DNA of 64,000 bases, from assembly GCF_003319105.1 (NCBI RefSeq), contig NZ_QOHH01000003.1:248001-312000 (forward strand). Reading direction: 5' to 3'. The translations under genes were made by a program, and so were the position numbers. Numbering within the stretch: position 1 is the first letter of the stretch; each line of letters opens with the position of its first letter. Positions 25,358 to 33,502 of this stretch are shown piece by piece. Below the pieces are notes generated by a model, which made no database searches, had not been told where the DNA came from, and worked only from the letters and a program-made list of their open reading frames with translations. The stretch is from Blastococcus sp. TF02-09 (GTDB lineage: Bacteria; Actinomycetota; Actinomycetes; Mycobacteriales; Geodermatophilaceae).

Positions 25358-26164
25358 CTGGTGACGTCCTTGGTGGTGAAGTTCGCCCACGCCGCGGCCA
25401 GCAGCACCCCGACGTAGACACCCTGCAGCGCCAGGCCGCGGGTGAGGTCCCGCCACTGGATCGGGTCGCGGAAGAGGTCGACGAAGGCCAGCCAGTAACC
25501 GGGTGGGCAGGTAGGGCGCGATCGGCGAGGCGGCGTCCAGGGTGAACAGCAGCGATGACGTGACCAGGACCGCGAGCGCGCCCATGGTGGCCGTCAGCGG
25601 CGAGTCGGTGAGCGTGGAGAAGAACAGGCCGAACGCCGCGACCCCCAGCATCGACACCGCGACGTACCCGATGGCGAGGACCGTGCGCCCGGCGATCTGC
25701 TCCGACGTCAGCGAGGTGCCGGACACCGACGTCCCCCCGGTGGGCTGGGCCTCGAACAGCGTCGTCCCCACGAGGTAGCCGACGGCGGCGACGACGACCA
25801 CCGTGACCGCGACGAACGCCAGGACGGCGACCAGCTTGGCCACCAGCAGCCGGGTGCGCCCGACCGGCCGGGCGAGCAGGTAGCGCAACGTCCCGGCCTG
25901 CGCCTCCCCGGCGACCGCGTCCCCGGCGATGACCGCCACCGCGATCGGCAGGAACAGCGGCAGCACGATCGCCAGGGCGGCCAGCGGGTAGAGCGACCCG
26001 TTGCGCAGGACGGCGGACAGGAATGGCGGCCCCTCGCCGGGGCGCGGCGCCAGGTCGGTGACGACCAGCAGCACCGCCACCAGCACCGGCAGGGCGTTGA
26101 GGACGGCGATGGTGCCCCACGTCCGCGGGCGCCGGAACATCTTGCGCAGCTCCACGGTGATCAC
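25354..26164 (-). pseudogene. ABC-2 type permease, frameshifted near 25497
   Basis: A six-segment ABC-2 exporter permease, about 269 residues when repaired. The frame from the GTG at 26164 runs through MITVELRKMFRRPRTWGTI and five hydrophobic segments to IAPYLPT; the homologous tail YWLAFVDLFRDPIQWRDL and the last membrane segment are in the next frame, ending TAG at 25354. The 811-nt span is one base over a multiple of three, pointing to one inserted base, probably the second A of CAGTAACC (T on the coding strand). The start overlaps the ATPase stop (GTGA). Without the last helix the exporter is unlikely to work. A sequencing error is possible. Confidence 0.78.
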
Positions 26165-27081
26165 CGCCGCGCCTCCAGCCGGTCGGAGCTCGTGCCCGCA
26201 GCGGCCAGCACCACCTGCTCGAGCGTCGGGCGGTCGAGGGCCAGCCCGGTCACCGGGATGCCGGCGCCCACGAGCAGGGCGTTGACCTCGGCGGGGTCGG
26301 CGCCCCGCACGACGAGCCGGTCCCCCTCCATGGCTGTGACCCGACCGTCCAGCAGGGCGCGCACCCGCTCGGGGGCGGGGCTGTGCACGACGGTCGAGCC
26401 GGTGGGGGCGACCAAGGTGGCGATCCGGTCCTGCAGCACCAGCCGGCCGCGGTCCAGCACGCCGACCCGCGAGCACAGCTGCTCCACCTCGGCGAGCAGG
26501 TGGCTGGACAGGAAGATCGTCGTCCCGCCGCGGTGCAGGTCCAGCAGCAGCTCGCGGATCTCGGAGATGCCCTGCGGGTCCAGGCCGTTGGTCGGCTCGT
26601 CGAGCACGAGCAGCTCGGGACGGCGGAGCAGCGCACCGGCCAGCCCGAGCCGCTGCCGCATGCCGAGCGAGTAGGCCTTCACCGGCTTGCGCCCGGCACC
26701 GCCCAGCCCCACCTGGTCCAGCGCGGCGTCGACCCGGGCGCTGCGGGTGCGCCACGGCCCGCCGCGGCCCGAGGCGTCGAGCAGCCGCAGGTTCTCCCGC
26801 CCGGACAGGTGCCCGTAGGCGGCCGGCCCCTCGATCAGCGCACCCACCCGCGGCAGCACCCGGCGCCCGGCGCGCGGCATCCGGCCGCCCAGCAGCTCGA
26901 TCTCCCCGCTCGTGGGCAGCACCAGGCCGAGCAGCATGCGCACGGTGGTGGTCTTGCCCGACCCGTTGGCGCCGAGGAAGCCGTAGACGTCCCCCTGCTG
27001 CACGTCGAGGTCGATGCCGTCCACGGCCCGCACCCGCCCGTACCGCTTGACCAGACCGCGGGTGCTGATGACGACGCTCAC
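26161..27081 (-). CDS. ABC transporter ATP-binding protein (exporter type)
   Basis: A 306-residue ATPase of the ABC-2/DrrA-NatA exporter type. Walker A is GANGSGKTTT (about 35-44), the signature is YSLGMRQRLGLAGAL, and Walker B is LLVLDEPTNGLDP followed by the switch His in FLSSHLL. The C-terminal 90 residues are the usual extension of this branch. The start overlaps the LolA-like gene and the stop overlaps the permease GTG, so the three are one operon. The permease appears frameshifted, so the complex may be incomplete. Substrate unknown; drugs, lipids or peptides are common for the type. Confidence 0.9.
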   Translation of the reverse strand: MSVVISTRGLVKRYGRVRAVDGIDLDVQQGDVYGFLGANGSGKTTTVRMLLGLVLPTSGEIELLGGRMPRAGRRVLPRVGALIEGPAAYGHLSGRENLRLLDASGRGGPWRTRSARVDAALDQVGLGGAGRKPVKAYSLGMRQRLGLAGALLRRPELLVLDEPTNGLDPQGISEIRELLLDLHRGGTTIFLSSHLLAEVEQLCSRVGVLDRGRLVLQDRIATLVAPTGSTVVHSPAPERVRALLDGRVTAMEGDRLVVRGADPAEVNALLVGAGIPVTGLALDRPTLEQVVLAAAGTSSDRLEARR

Positions 27082-28184
27082 CGATCGGCCGCCACGGGCA
27101 GCTGGCCGGCGGCGGTGACCAGCGCGTCGAGGGTCACCGTGCCGGTGAGCACGTAGCGGCCGCGGCCGGGCGGATCCACCAGCATCAGGCCGACCGGACC
27201 GGCGGCGATCCGTGCGCCCGCCTCGTCGACGACGACGTCCGGGCTCTGCGCCAACGTGTCGTCCAGGGCGTTCGCCAGCTCCCTCGGGACCGGCGCGACG
27301 GCGAGCAGCGTGACACCGGACCCGTAGAGCCCGATCCCGGCCGGTGCTCCCTCGATCACCCGCCGCGGCAGGCCGGCGAGCTCGGCCGGCAGCGACACGA
27401 GGCGCACGCGGTCGCCGGCCTCGCGCAGCACCTCCGCCTGCCGCCCCTCCCGCACCGTCGCACCCGGCGGCGGCCGGAACGCGGTCACCTCCGCGGGTGG
27501 GACGGCGAGCTCGAGGTCCAGGAACCGGGTGTCCAGCGTCGGCCGGTCCGCGCCCTTCGCCACCACCTCGACCTGCAGCGGGAGCCCGCTGTCGCCGTCG
27601 ACCCACACGTCGACCCGGCGGACGGAGGCGGCGGGCTCGGCGGGGGTGAGCCGGAGCCCGAGCGCGTCGCGGCCGGCCACCCGCCGCGCGCCGATCCGGG
27701 ACAGCTCGGCGTCGGCCGCCTCGGAGAGCAGCCGCCGGCCCAGTGCAGGGGGCAGCAGGTCCGGCGCTGCGGGCAGCTCCAGGGGTGAGGCCGCCGTGCG
27801 GGTCGCCGTCGCCCGTTCGTACTCCCAGGTCCAGGTGCCCCGCCGGTCGCGGTGCACGCCCGTCTCGCCGGCGGTGGTGACGACGTCCACCCGGTGGTCG
27901 GTGGGGCCGCGCCACCAGACGCGCATCGTCGTCCGATCGCTGAACAGGTCGGCCACCGAGGTCAGCTGGTCGGTCACGGGCAGGGACAGCCCGCCCGCGG
28001 ACTCCGCGTACCCGGAGTACCCGACCGACCCACTGGTCAGGACGGCGGCGCGCAGGTCGGGCGCGGAGATGTCGGTGTCCGAGGCGGGCAGCGCGCCGAC
28101 GACCGCCGGGAGGGACACCAGGAGCGCGACGAGGGCCCCGACCGCGGCCCATCGCGGCGCGGCGGCGCGCCCCCGGTCCGACAT
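27078..28184 (-). CDS. LolA-like/MucB-RseB-like exported protein
   Basis: A 368-residue exported protein. A signal peptide or anchor is formed by WAAVGALVALLVSLPAVVGA (about 13-32). The rest has the beta-rich character of LolA/RseB-like proteins that bind lipids or acylated ligands: TTMRVWWRGPTDHRVDVV, GTWTWEYERA and VDVWVDGDSGLPLQVEV are typical fold markers. It heads an operon with an ABC exporter, so it may accept or sense the exported molecule. The ATG at 28184 is favoured; another at 28214 adds ten residues without a signal advantage. Ligand unknown. Confidence 0.7.
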   Translation of the reverse strand: MSDRGRAAAPRWAAVGALVALLVSLPAVVGALPASDTDISAPDLRAAVLTSGSVGYSGYAESAGGLSLPVTDQLTSVADLFSDRTTMRVWWRGPTDHRVDVVTTAGETGVHRDRRGTWTWEYERATATRTAASPLELPAAPDLLPPALGRRLLSEAADAELSRIGARRVAGRDALGLRLTPAEPAASVRRVDVWVDGDSGLPLQVEVVAKGADRPTLDTRFLDLELAVPPAEVTAFRPPPGATVREGRQAEVLREAGDRVRLVSLPAELAGLPRRVIEGAPAGIGLYGSGVTLLAVAPVPRELANALDDTLAQSPDVVVDEAGARIAAGPVGLMLVDPPGRGRYVLTGTVTLDALVTAAGQLPVAADR

Positions 28185-28303
28185 GGGCGCCACGGTACGT
28201 CCGCCGCGGTCCACCGCGGCGGCTTCCGGAACTCCTCACCAGCGCCTCCCCCGCCGTCCCGAGCCTGCGCACGGGTCCGCTGTCCTCTTGCCAACGCATG
28301 CAT

Positions 28304-28319
28304 TCGAACATATGATCGA
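28304..28319. promoter_or_regulatory. LexA-like box at start of DUF222 endonuclease gene
   Basis: TCGAAC-ATAT-GATCGA matches the SOS consensus except for A in place of the first T of GTTCGA. It covers the first of two in-frame ATG codons (28312) and ends 4 bp before the second (28324), so the latter is the more likely start. It lies in the 127-bp divergent gap with the LolA-like gene. Mycobacterial 13E12 genes are known LexA targets, which supports the assignment. Confidence 0.6.
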
Positions 28320-28323
28320 ACAC

Positions 28324-30525
28324 ATGCGCACGGGGAACCCGCCGACGGCCTGGTACACGGAGGCCTGCCGCCGCGCCCGTGCGGCGGACCGGCGACGCCG
28401 CGCGCACACGGACTCCGACGCATGGCCGGAGCTCGCACCACCGGTCCCTCTCTCCGACGGGCCGCTCGGCGAGATCCAGGCGGCGGACCGCGAGATCGCC
28501 CGGCTGACGGCGGTGCGGGCACGGGCGGTGTCCCGGTTCGCCGCCGCCCGTCCGGCCACGGTTGACCGGGCACAGGGCGAGCCGGGCGCCATGAGCGCCG
28601 AGCGCTGGGCCGCCCGGCCGGAGGCGCTGCGCCAGGTCAGCGAGTGGGCGGCGCAGGAACTCGTGGTAGCGCTCTCGCTGAGCTCACCGGCCGCCGAGAC
28701 GCTGCTGAGCCGGTCGCTCGACCTCGTGCACCGGCTGCCCGGGACGCTGGCCGCGCTCGAGGCCGGAGCGCTCCACCCCGGACACCTCTGGACGATGCTG
28801 GACAAGGTCGCCCCGATCGAGGACGCCGTCATCCGTGCGGAGGTCGAGGCCACGCTGCTGCGGTGGTCCGCAGGCCGGGTCGTGGCCCCGCCGCAGCTGA
28901 ACCGCAAGGCGCTGCGCGAGGTGACCCGCCGCGATGTCCGTGCGGCCGCCCGGCGACTGGAGAAGGCACTGCTGCAGCGCGGCATCTACCTCCGGGCCGA
29001 CGGAACCGACGGCATGGCCACGCTGACGGTCGTCGCGACGATGCCCGAGGCGCAGGCGCTGCACCGGGCGCTGGTCGCCTGCGCCGAGGCGCTCACCCAG
29101 GACGACGATCCCCGGACGCGTGGGCAGAAGATGCTCGACTGCCTCCTCGAGCTGGTGCTGCGTCCCGGCGAGACCGATCTGCCTCCGGTGCAGGTGCTGC
29201 TGACCGTGGTGGCCTCGATCGCCACGCTGACCGGTGGTGACGAGCCCGGCGAGGTCGACGGCCAGGTGGTTCCCGCCGAGATGGTGCGCCAGCTGCTCGC
29301 CGCCCTGACGGGCATGGGCCTGGGCCGCCCCGCCGGAACCACGACCGATGCGGACGGCGCCGACCCCGACGGCACCCACCCGGACGGCACCGACTCTCTC
29401 GACACCGGTGCGGCAGGCACCACCGATGACGGCACCGATCCGGCCGGCGCTCGCCTGGACGGCACCGACGCGGACGGCCTCTACCCGGACGGCACCGATC
29501 CTGACGGCACGCACCCGGACGGCCCCGATGCGAACGGCCCCGGTGCTGCGCCGGAGGCGTGCCCAGCGGCCGGTCCGAGCTGGGAAGAGCGCGAGCAGCA
29601 GGAACTGGCGAGCTGGTGGGCCGAGATGGAGCGGCGGGTCCTCTCTGGCGAACTGGGCGATCCGGACCCCGACGCCGGCCCGCCCTCCCCGGACCACCTC
29701 AGCTCCGAGATGCCGGACGTGGGCGGATGGGACGACGCGGACCCGCCCGGGCCACCGGGAAGGCGAGCGCAGGCCCCGGAGCCCGCACCATCCGCCGATG
29801 CCCGGTCGTGGGCGACGGCGGACCGAGCGCTGGACGACGCCGGGCACGCCGTGGAGGACGCTCGCCGCACCGTGGCCCGCGCCGAACGCGCCGTCCACGC
29901 CGCAGCCGCAGCCGACGCGGCGGACGAGGACGCCTGGACGGCCGGCCCGGCAGGACGCGTGACGCGGGCCGAGGACGCCGTCGCGGCACTCGAGGCGGCC
30001 ACCGACGCACAACGGGGGCTGCTTGCCGACCTGCTGGCGACGGCCGGCGGAGGCGGACTGGCCGACCGTCCGCGCATCGCCCTCGTCGATGCGCTCTCCG
30101 GGGCACTGGTCGCGCTCAGCGACCTCCCGGGCCTGCGACGGGCGGGCAGCTGCGGCCGGGCAGCGTGCCGTCGGCCCGGAGCGGGCTGCAGCCACGATCT
30201 CGGCGACCGCCCGGGGCTCGGCCCGCCCGGCCCCACGAATGGCTACCGGCCCGCGGCAGAACTCGACCGCTTCGTACGCGCCCGCGACAGGCGCTGCAGG
30301 TTCCCGGGCTGCGGTCGACGCGTGCCCCGGGGCGGAGAGCTCGACCACAGCGTCGCCCACCCGATGGGCGCGACCGGCGCCGCCAACCTCGTCGGCTACT
30401 GCACCACCCACCACCGCGGCAAGCATCAGGCGCCGGGGTGGGTGCACCGGCTCGATGCGGACGGCACGTTGACCGTCACCACCCCGACCGGGTTGGTCGC
30501 CGTCACCACTCCCCCGCCCTACTGA
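28324..30525 (+). CDS. HNH endonuclease with DUF222 and acidic repeat linker
   Basis: A 733-residue member of the DUF222/13E12 family, much longer than its paralogue at 14691-16142. DUF222 spans about 40-340. Then comes an acidic linker (about 340-410) built of DGT-D/H repeats, a coiled-coil-like Ala/Glu/Arg-rich segment (about 490-590), and the C-terminal HNH domain with CRFPGCGRR, ELDHSVAHPMGATGA and CTTHHRGKHQ. Extra Cys residues precede the HNH (CGRAACRRPGAGC). ATG 28324 is chosen because the upstream ATG at 28312 lies inside the LexA-like site. Function is not established; DNA-damage induction is likely. Confidence 0.85.
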   Translation: MRTGNPPTAWYTEACRRARAADRRRRAHTDSDAWPELAPPVPLSDGPLGEIQAADREIARLTAVRARAVSRFAAARPATVDRAQGEPGAMSAERWAARPEALRQVSEWAAQELVVALSLSSPAAETLLSRSLDLVHRLPGTLAALEAGALHPGHLWTMLDKVAPIEDAVIRAEVEATLLRWSAGRVVAPPQLNRKALREVTRRDVRAAARRLEKALLQRGIYLRADGTDGMATLTVVATMPEAQALHRALVACAEALTQDDDPRTRGQKMLDCLLELVLRPGETDLPPVQVLLTVVASIATLTGGDEPGEVDGQVVPAEMVRQLLAALTGMGLGRPAGTTTDADGADPDGTHPDGTDSLDTGAAGTTDDGTDPAGARLDGTDADGLYPDGTDPDGTHPDGPDANGPGAAPEACPAAGPSWEEREQQELASWWAEMERRVLSGELGDPDPDAGPPSPDHLSSEMPDVGGWDDADPPGPPGRRAQAPEPAPSADARSWATADRALDDAGHAVEDARRTVARAERAVHAAAAADAADEDAWTAGPAGRVTRAEDAVAALEAATDAQRGLLADLLATAGGGGLADRPRIALVDALSGALVALSDLPGLRRAGSCGRAACRRPGAGCSHDLGDRPGLGPPGPTNGYRPAAELDRFVRARDRRCRFPGCGRRVPRGGELDHSVAHPMGATGAANLVGYCTTHHRGKHQAPGWVHRLDADGTLTVTTPTGLVAVTTPPPY
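29344..29540. repeat. Degenerate 15-bp repeats encoding DGT linker
   Basis: Repeated units such as CCGGACGGCACCGAC or CCCGACGGCACCCAC encode (P/A)DGT(D/H) peptides between the DUF222 and coiled-coil parts of the endonuclease. Units vary in length by codons and in sequence, so the array is old or fast drifting. It forms a flexible, highly acidic linker. Confidence 0.65.
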
Positions 30526-30642
30526 CCCCCGAGACACCGGACTCACCCCCGCCCGGCCGTACTGACCCGGGGACGGCGTCGGGTGCCCGGCTCGGGACGC
30601 AGCTCACGCGTGCACCGGGGCGCTGCTGGCTATCCCCGGCCC

Positions 30643-31284
30643 ATGGCTGCCCCGATCAGTGACGCCGTCGTCGTGGACGTCCTCCGCCGGGTCGACCGGC
30701 TCGCCACCCCGCTGGCCGAGCGGCTCGGCCGCCCGCCGGAGCTACCGCAGGCCGAGCGGGACCGGTGGTGGGCCGACCGGGTGACCCGCGTCGCCGCGGT
30801 CGTGTCCGCCGCGCCCCGCTTCGCCGGCAAGGTCGCCGACCTGCTCCCCCTGCAGAACACGGTGGGCACCGCGGTGCAGTCGATCGTCGTCCTCGGCGTT
30901 GCCGGTGAGCACGACGTCACCGACCCCGCCGAGCGGGTGTCCCTGCTCGCCCGCGTCCTGCTCGACCGCGACCTGTCACCCGCGACGGTTGGCCCCCTGC
31001 TCACCCGGACCCGCGGCACCTACCGCGGCGAGGCGTTCGGCGCCCCCGGGGAGCGCCGGGGCGTGCTCGGCCCGGTGCGGACCGTGTGGCGGGTCGCCCG
31101 GCTGCTGGCCCGGATCGACGACGTCCTCGACTCCCGGCCCAAGGGCAAGCTGCGCCACCGGGCGCTGTCGAACATCCCGGTGGTCGGTGTGGCCGGCGGC
31201 TACGCGGCCGAGCGCGAAGGTCTGCGGAAGGCAGCCGCGGAGGCCGCGGCGGTCCTCGCCGGCCGGGTCACCCCGCGGTCGTGA
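30643..31284 (+). CDS. Conserved actinobacterial protein of unknown function
   Basis: A 213-residue protein with no recognised catalytic motif. The middle (about 60-90) is Gly/Val-rich (LLPLQNTVGTAVQSIVVLGV) and could associate with a membrane; a second such patch is NIPVVGVAGGYAAEREGL near residue 185. Charged helical segments dominate elsewhere. Similar proteins, next to metF or polyprenyl synthase genes, occur in related actinobacteria to my recollection, but I assign no function. Its stop lies in the first unit of a 30-bp tandem repeat whose second unit ends the convergent metF. Confidence 0.7.
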   Translation: MAAPISDAVVVDVLRRVDRLATPLAERLGRPPELPQAERDRWWADRVTRVAAVVSAAPRFAGKVADLLPLQNTVGTAVQSIVVLGVAGEHDVTDPAERVSLLARVLLDRDLSPATVGPLLTRTRGTYRGEAFGAPGERRGVLGPVRTVWRVARLLARIDDVLDSRPKGKLRHRALSNIPVVGVAGGYAAEREGLRKAAAEAAAVLAGRVTPRS

Positions 31285-31320
31285 CCGACCGGCCGGGTCA
31301 GCCCGCGGTCGTGACCGACG
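31261..31320. repeat. 30-bp tandem duplication at convergent gene ends
   Basis: Positions 31261-31290 and 31291-31320 are the same 30-bp sequence with two differences (11th and 30th base). The first unit supplies the plus-strand TGA (31282-31284); the second supplies the metF TGA (31298-31300, minus strand). Each unit could end either gene, so a tandem duplication separated the two stops. Confidence 0.8.
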
Positions 31321-32215
31321 GGGTGCCGACCAGGTTGGCGTGCACCTCGCGCGTCGCCGTCGACCGGTTCATGGTGATGAAGTGGATGCCGGGCACGCCC
31401 TCGTCCAGCAGGGTGCGGCACAGCTCGGTGGCCACCTCCACCCCGTAGGCGCGCACGGCCGCCTTGTCCTCGGGCCGATCGCCGTCGAGGGCCTCGAACC
31501 GTTCGGCCAGCTCGGCGGGGAACGCCTGACCCGACAGCTGCACGATGCGCTTGATCTGCCGCGCGTTGGTCACCGGCATGACCCCGGCGATGATCGGGAC
31601 GTCGCAGCCCCGCTCGGTCACCCGGTCGCGCATGCGCAGGTAGTCGTCGGCCCGGAAGAACATCTGGGTGATCGCGAAGTCCGCGCCCGCCCGGCACTTG
31701 GCCACGAACATGTCGGCGTCGCTGTCGAAGTCCGGTGACCGCGGGTGCCGCTCCGGAAAGGCCGCAACGCCCACGGAGAAGTCGCCCATGGACTTGATCA
31801 GCGCGACGAGCTCGGCGGCGTAGGACAGCCCCTCCGGGTGGGCGACCCACTCGGCCTGCGGGTCCGCACCCGGCGGGTCCCCGCGCAGGGCGATGATGTT
31901 GCGCACCCCGGCCGCGGCCAGCCGGCTGACCACGTGCCGCAGCTCGGCGATGCTGTGGTCGACGGCGGTCAGGTGCGCCAGGGGCGTCATCGTCGTCTCG
32001 GTCGCGATCCGCTCGGTCACCGAGACCGTGCCCTCGCGGGTGCTGCCGCCGGCACCGTAGGTCACCGACACGAACGAGGGCTGCAGCCGCTCGAGCTCGC
32101 GCAGGGCGCTCCACAGCTGCTGCTCGCCCTCCGGGGTCTTCGGCGGAAAGAACTCGAAGGACCAGGTCGGCCGCTCCGAGGCCAGCAGCTCACGCACGGT
32201 CTGGGTCACGGTCAT
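31298..32215 (-). CDS. metF: Methylenetetrahydrofolate reductase
   Basis: A 305-residue MetF that reduces 5,10-methylene- to 5-methyl-tetrahydrofolate with FAD. Typical blocks are [18 protein letters not shown] (about 18-35) with the catalytic Glu, [27 protein letters not shown], and [18 protein letters not shown]. It corresponds in position to Rv2172c of M. tuberculosis, next to the polyprenyl diphosphate synthase gene. TACTCT stands only 2 nt before this ATG; initiation at the GTG two codons further (32209-32207) would give the 8-nt spacing seen at other leaderless starts in this window. Confidence 0.93.
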   Translation of the reverse strand: MTVTQTVRELLASERPTWSFEFFPPKTPEGEQQLWSALRELERLQPSFVSVTYGAGGSTREGTVSVTERIATETTMTPLAHLTAVDHSIAELRHVVSRLAAAGVRNIIALRGDPPGADPQAEWVAHPEGLSYAAELVALIKSMGDFSVGVAAFPERHPRSPDFDSDADMFVAKCRAGADFAITQMFFRADDYLRMRDRVTERGCDVPIIAGVMPVTNARQIKRIVQLSGQAFPAELAERFEALDGDRPEDKAAVRAYGVEVATELCRTLLDEGVPGIHFITMNRSTATREVHANLVGTPSVTTAG

Positions 32216-32370
32216 CGAGAGTACGGACGGCCGGCCACCACGTCCCGGCCGACCGCATCCACGCGGGGGCGTGGCGGCGAAGAGGAGGAGCCGAGCACCC
32301 GGAAGGAGCCTTCGTGAACGGCAGCACCCGCTCTCCCCTGGCCGGTCGGCCGCGCACTGCTGGATGGGGC

Positions 32371-32376
32371 GATACT
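32371..32376 (+). promoter_or_regulatory. -10 box for a probable leaderless crtE mRNA
   Basis: GATACT is 6 nt before the ATG at 32383 and has the invariant A2 and T6 of a -10 element. An upstream GTG (32314) with a good AAGGAG exists, but the codons between them lack the G/C third-position bias of the gene, so the later start is preferred. Confidence 0.45.
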
Positions 32377-32382
32377 GGTCCG

Positions 32383-33501
32383 ATGACGCCGCAGGGGACG
32401 ACCGCCCTCCCGGCCCCCGCGCTCGCCGCGGCCGATCTCGACCGCCTGCGCGCCGCGGTGTCGGCGTCGTTGACCGAGTTCCTCGAGCGGCAGCGCACCA
32501 CGCTGGCGGGGATGGCCGCGGGCCTGGCCCCGGTCGTCGACGAGGTCGCCGCGCTGGCCGCCGGCGGCAAGCGGCTGCGCCCCTCCTTCGCCTACTGGGG
32601 CTGGCGGGGTGCCCGCGACACCGGCCCGGGGACCGGCGAGGACGACGCCGCGGTGCTGCGCGCGGTCTCCGCCCTGGAGTTCGTGCACGCCAGCGCGCTC
32701 GTGCACGACGACGTCATGGACGGCGCCGCGACCCGCCGCGGCCGCCCGGCCACCCACATCGGCTTCGCCGCCCGGCACGCCGCCGACGCCCTCAGCGGCG
32801 ACGGCGACCTGTTCGGCACGGGCGCGGCGATCCTGGTCGGCGACCTGGCCCTGGTCTGGTCCGACGAGTTGCTCCGCTGCTCCGGCATCTCCGAGGGCGC
32901 GCTGAGCCGGGCGCGGGCGGTCTGGGACACCATGCGCACCGAGGTCACCGCCGGCCAGTACCTCGACCTGCTCCGGGCGGCCGGCGGCCTGCCCGGCCCC
33001 GAGGGGGCGCTCACCGTCGCCCGCTACAAGAGCGCCGGCTACACCGTCCAGCGGCCCCTGCAGCTCGGCGTCGCCATCGCCGGCGCGGGCCCCCGCGTCG
33101 TCGAGGCCACTACCGCCATCGGCTTGCCGCTGGGCGAGGCGTTCCAGCTGCGCGACGACGTCCTCGGGGTCTTCGGCGACCCCGCCGTCACCGGCAAGTC
33201 CGCCGACGACGACCTGCGCGAGGGCAAGCAGACCCTGCTCATCGCCCTGGCCGAGGAGGAAGCGGACGCCGCCGGCCGCCGGCTGCTCGACGAGCTGCTC
33301 GGCAACGCCGCAGCGCGCGAGGAGGACTTCGACGCCCTCCGCGGGCTGATCGAGGACACCGGCGCCCGCGACCGGGTCGAGGAGCGCATCGCCCAGAGCA
33401 CCGCCCGGGCACGCGCCGCCATCGCCGACGCCCCGCTGGCCGACGACGCCAAGGCCGCCCTCGACGCGCTCGCCGTCGCCGCGACCAGCCGCACCGCCTG
33501 A
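32383..33501 (+). CDS. crtE: Geranylgeranyl/polyprenyl diphosphate synthase
   Basis: A 372-residue trans-isoprenyl diphosphate synthase. The first Asp-rich motif is LVHDDVMD (about 107-114) and the second is [13 protein letters not shown] (about 254-266); GGKRLRPSF is at about 62-70. It condenses isopentenyl diphosphate with allylic primers, here presumably to the C20 precursor of carotenoids since crtI and crtB follow at once. In M. tuberculosis the gene at this position is idsA2 (Rv2173). The ATG at 32383 is favoured over GTG 32314 because the intervening codons are rich in A/T at third positions. One base separates its stop from the crtI GTG. Confidence 0.93.
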   Translation: MTPQGTTALPAPALAAADLDRLRAAVSASLTEFLERQRTTLAGMAAGLAPVVDEVAALAAGGKRLRPSFAYWGWRGARDTGPGTGEDDAAVLRAVSALEFVHASALVHDDVMDGAATRRGRPATHIGFAARHAADALSGDGDLFGTGAAILVGDLALVWSDELLRCSGISEGALSRARAVWDTMRTEVTAGQYLDLLRAAGGLPGPEGALTVARYKSAGYTVQRPLQLGVAIAGAGPRVVEATTAIGLPLGEAFQLRDDVLGVFGDPAVTGKSADDDLREGKQTLLIALAEEEADAAGRRLLDELLGNAAAREEDFDALRGLIEDTGARDRVEERIAQSTARARAAIADAPLADDAKAALDALAVAATSRTA

Positions 33502-33502
33502 C

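Noticed and set aside
28264-28330. Possible tRNA-like TTCGAAC T-loop sequences
   Set aside because: The three TTCGAAC or similar sites (367, 14620, 28304) are parts of LexA palindromes; no cloverleaf or acceptor stem surrounds them.
31490-31505. TCGAACCGTTCGG as a LexA box in metF
   Set aside because: The half-sites have only one base between them instead of four and lie within a coding region.
32314-32382. GTG start at 32314 for crtE with a good AAGGAG
   Set aside because: About a third of the intervening codons end in A or T, unlike the gene itself, and GATACT stands 6 nt before ATG 32383; kept only as an alternative.
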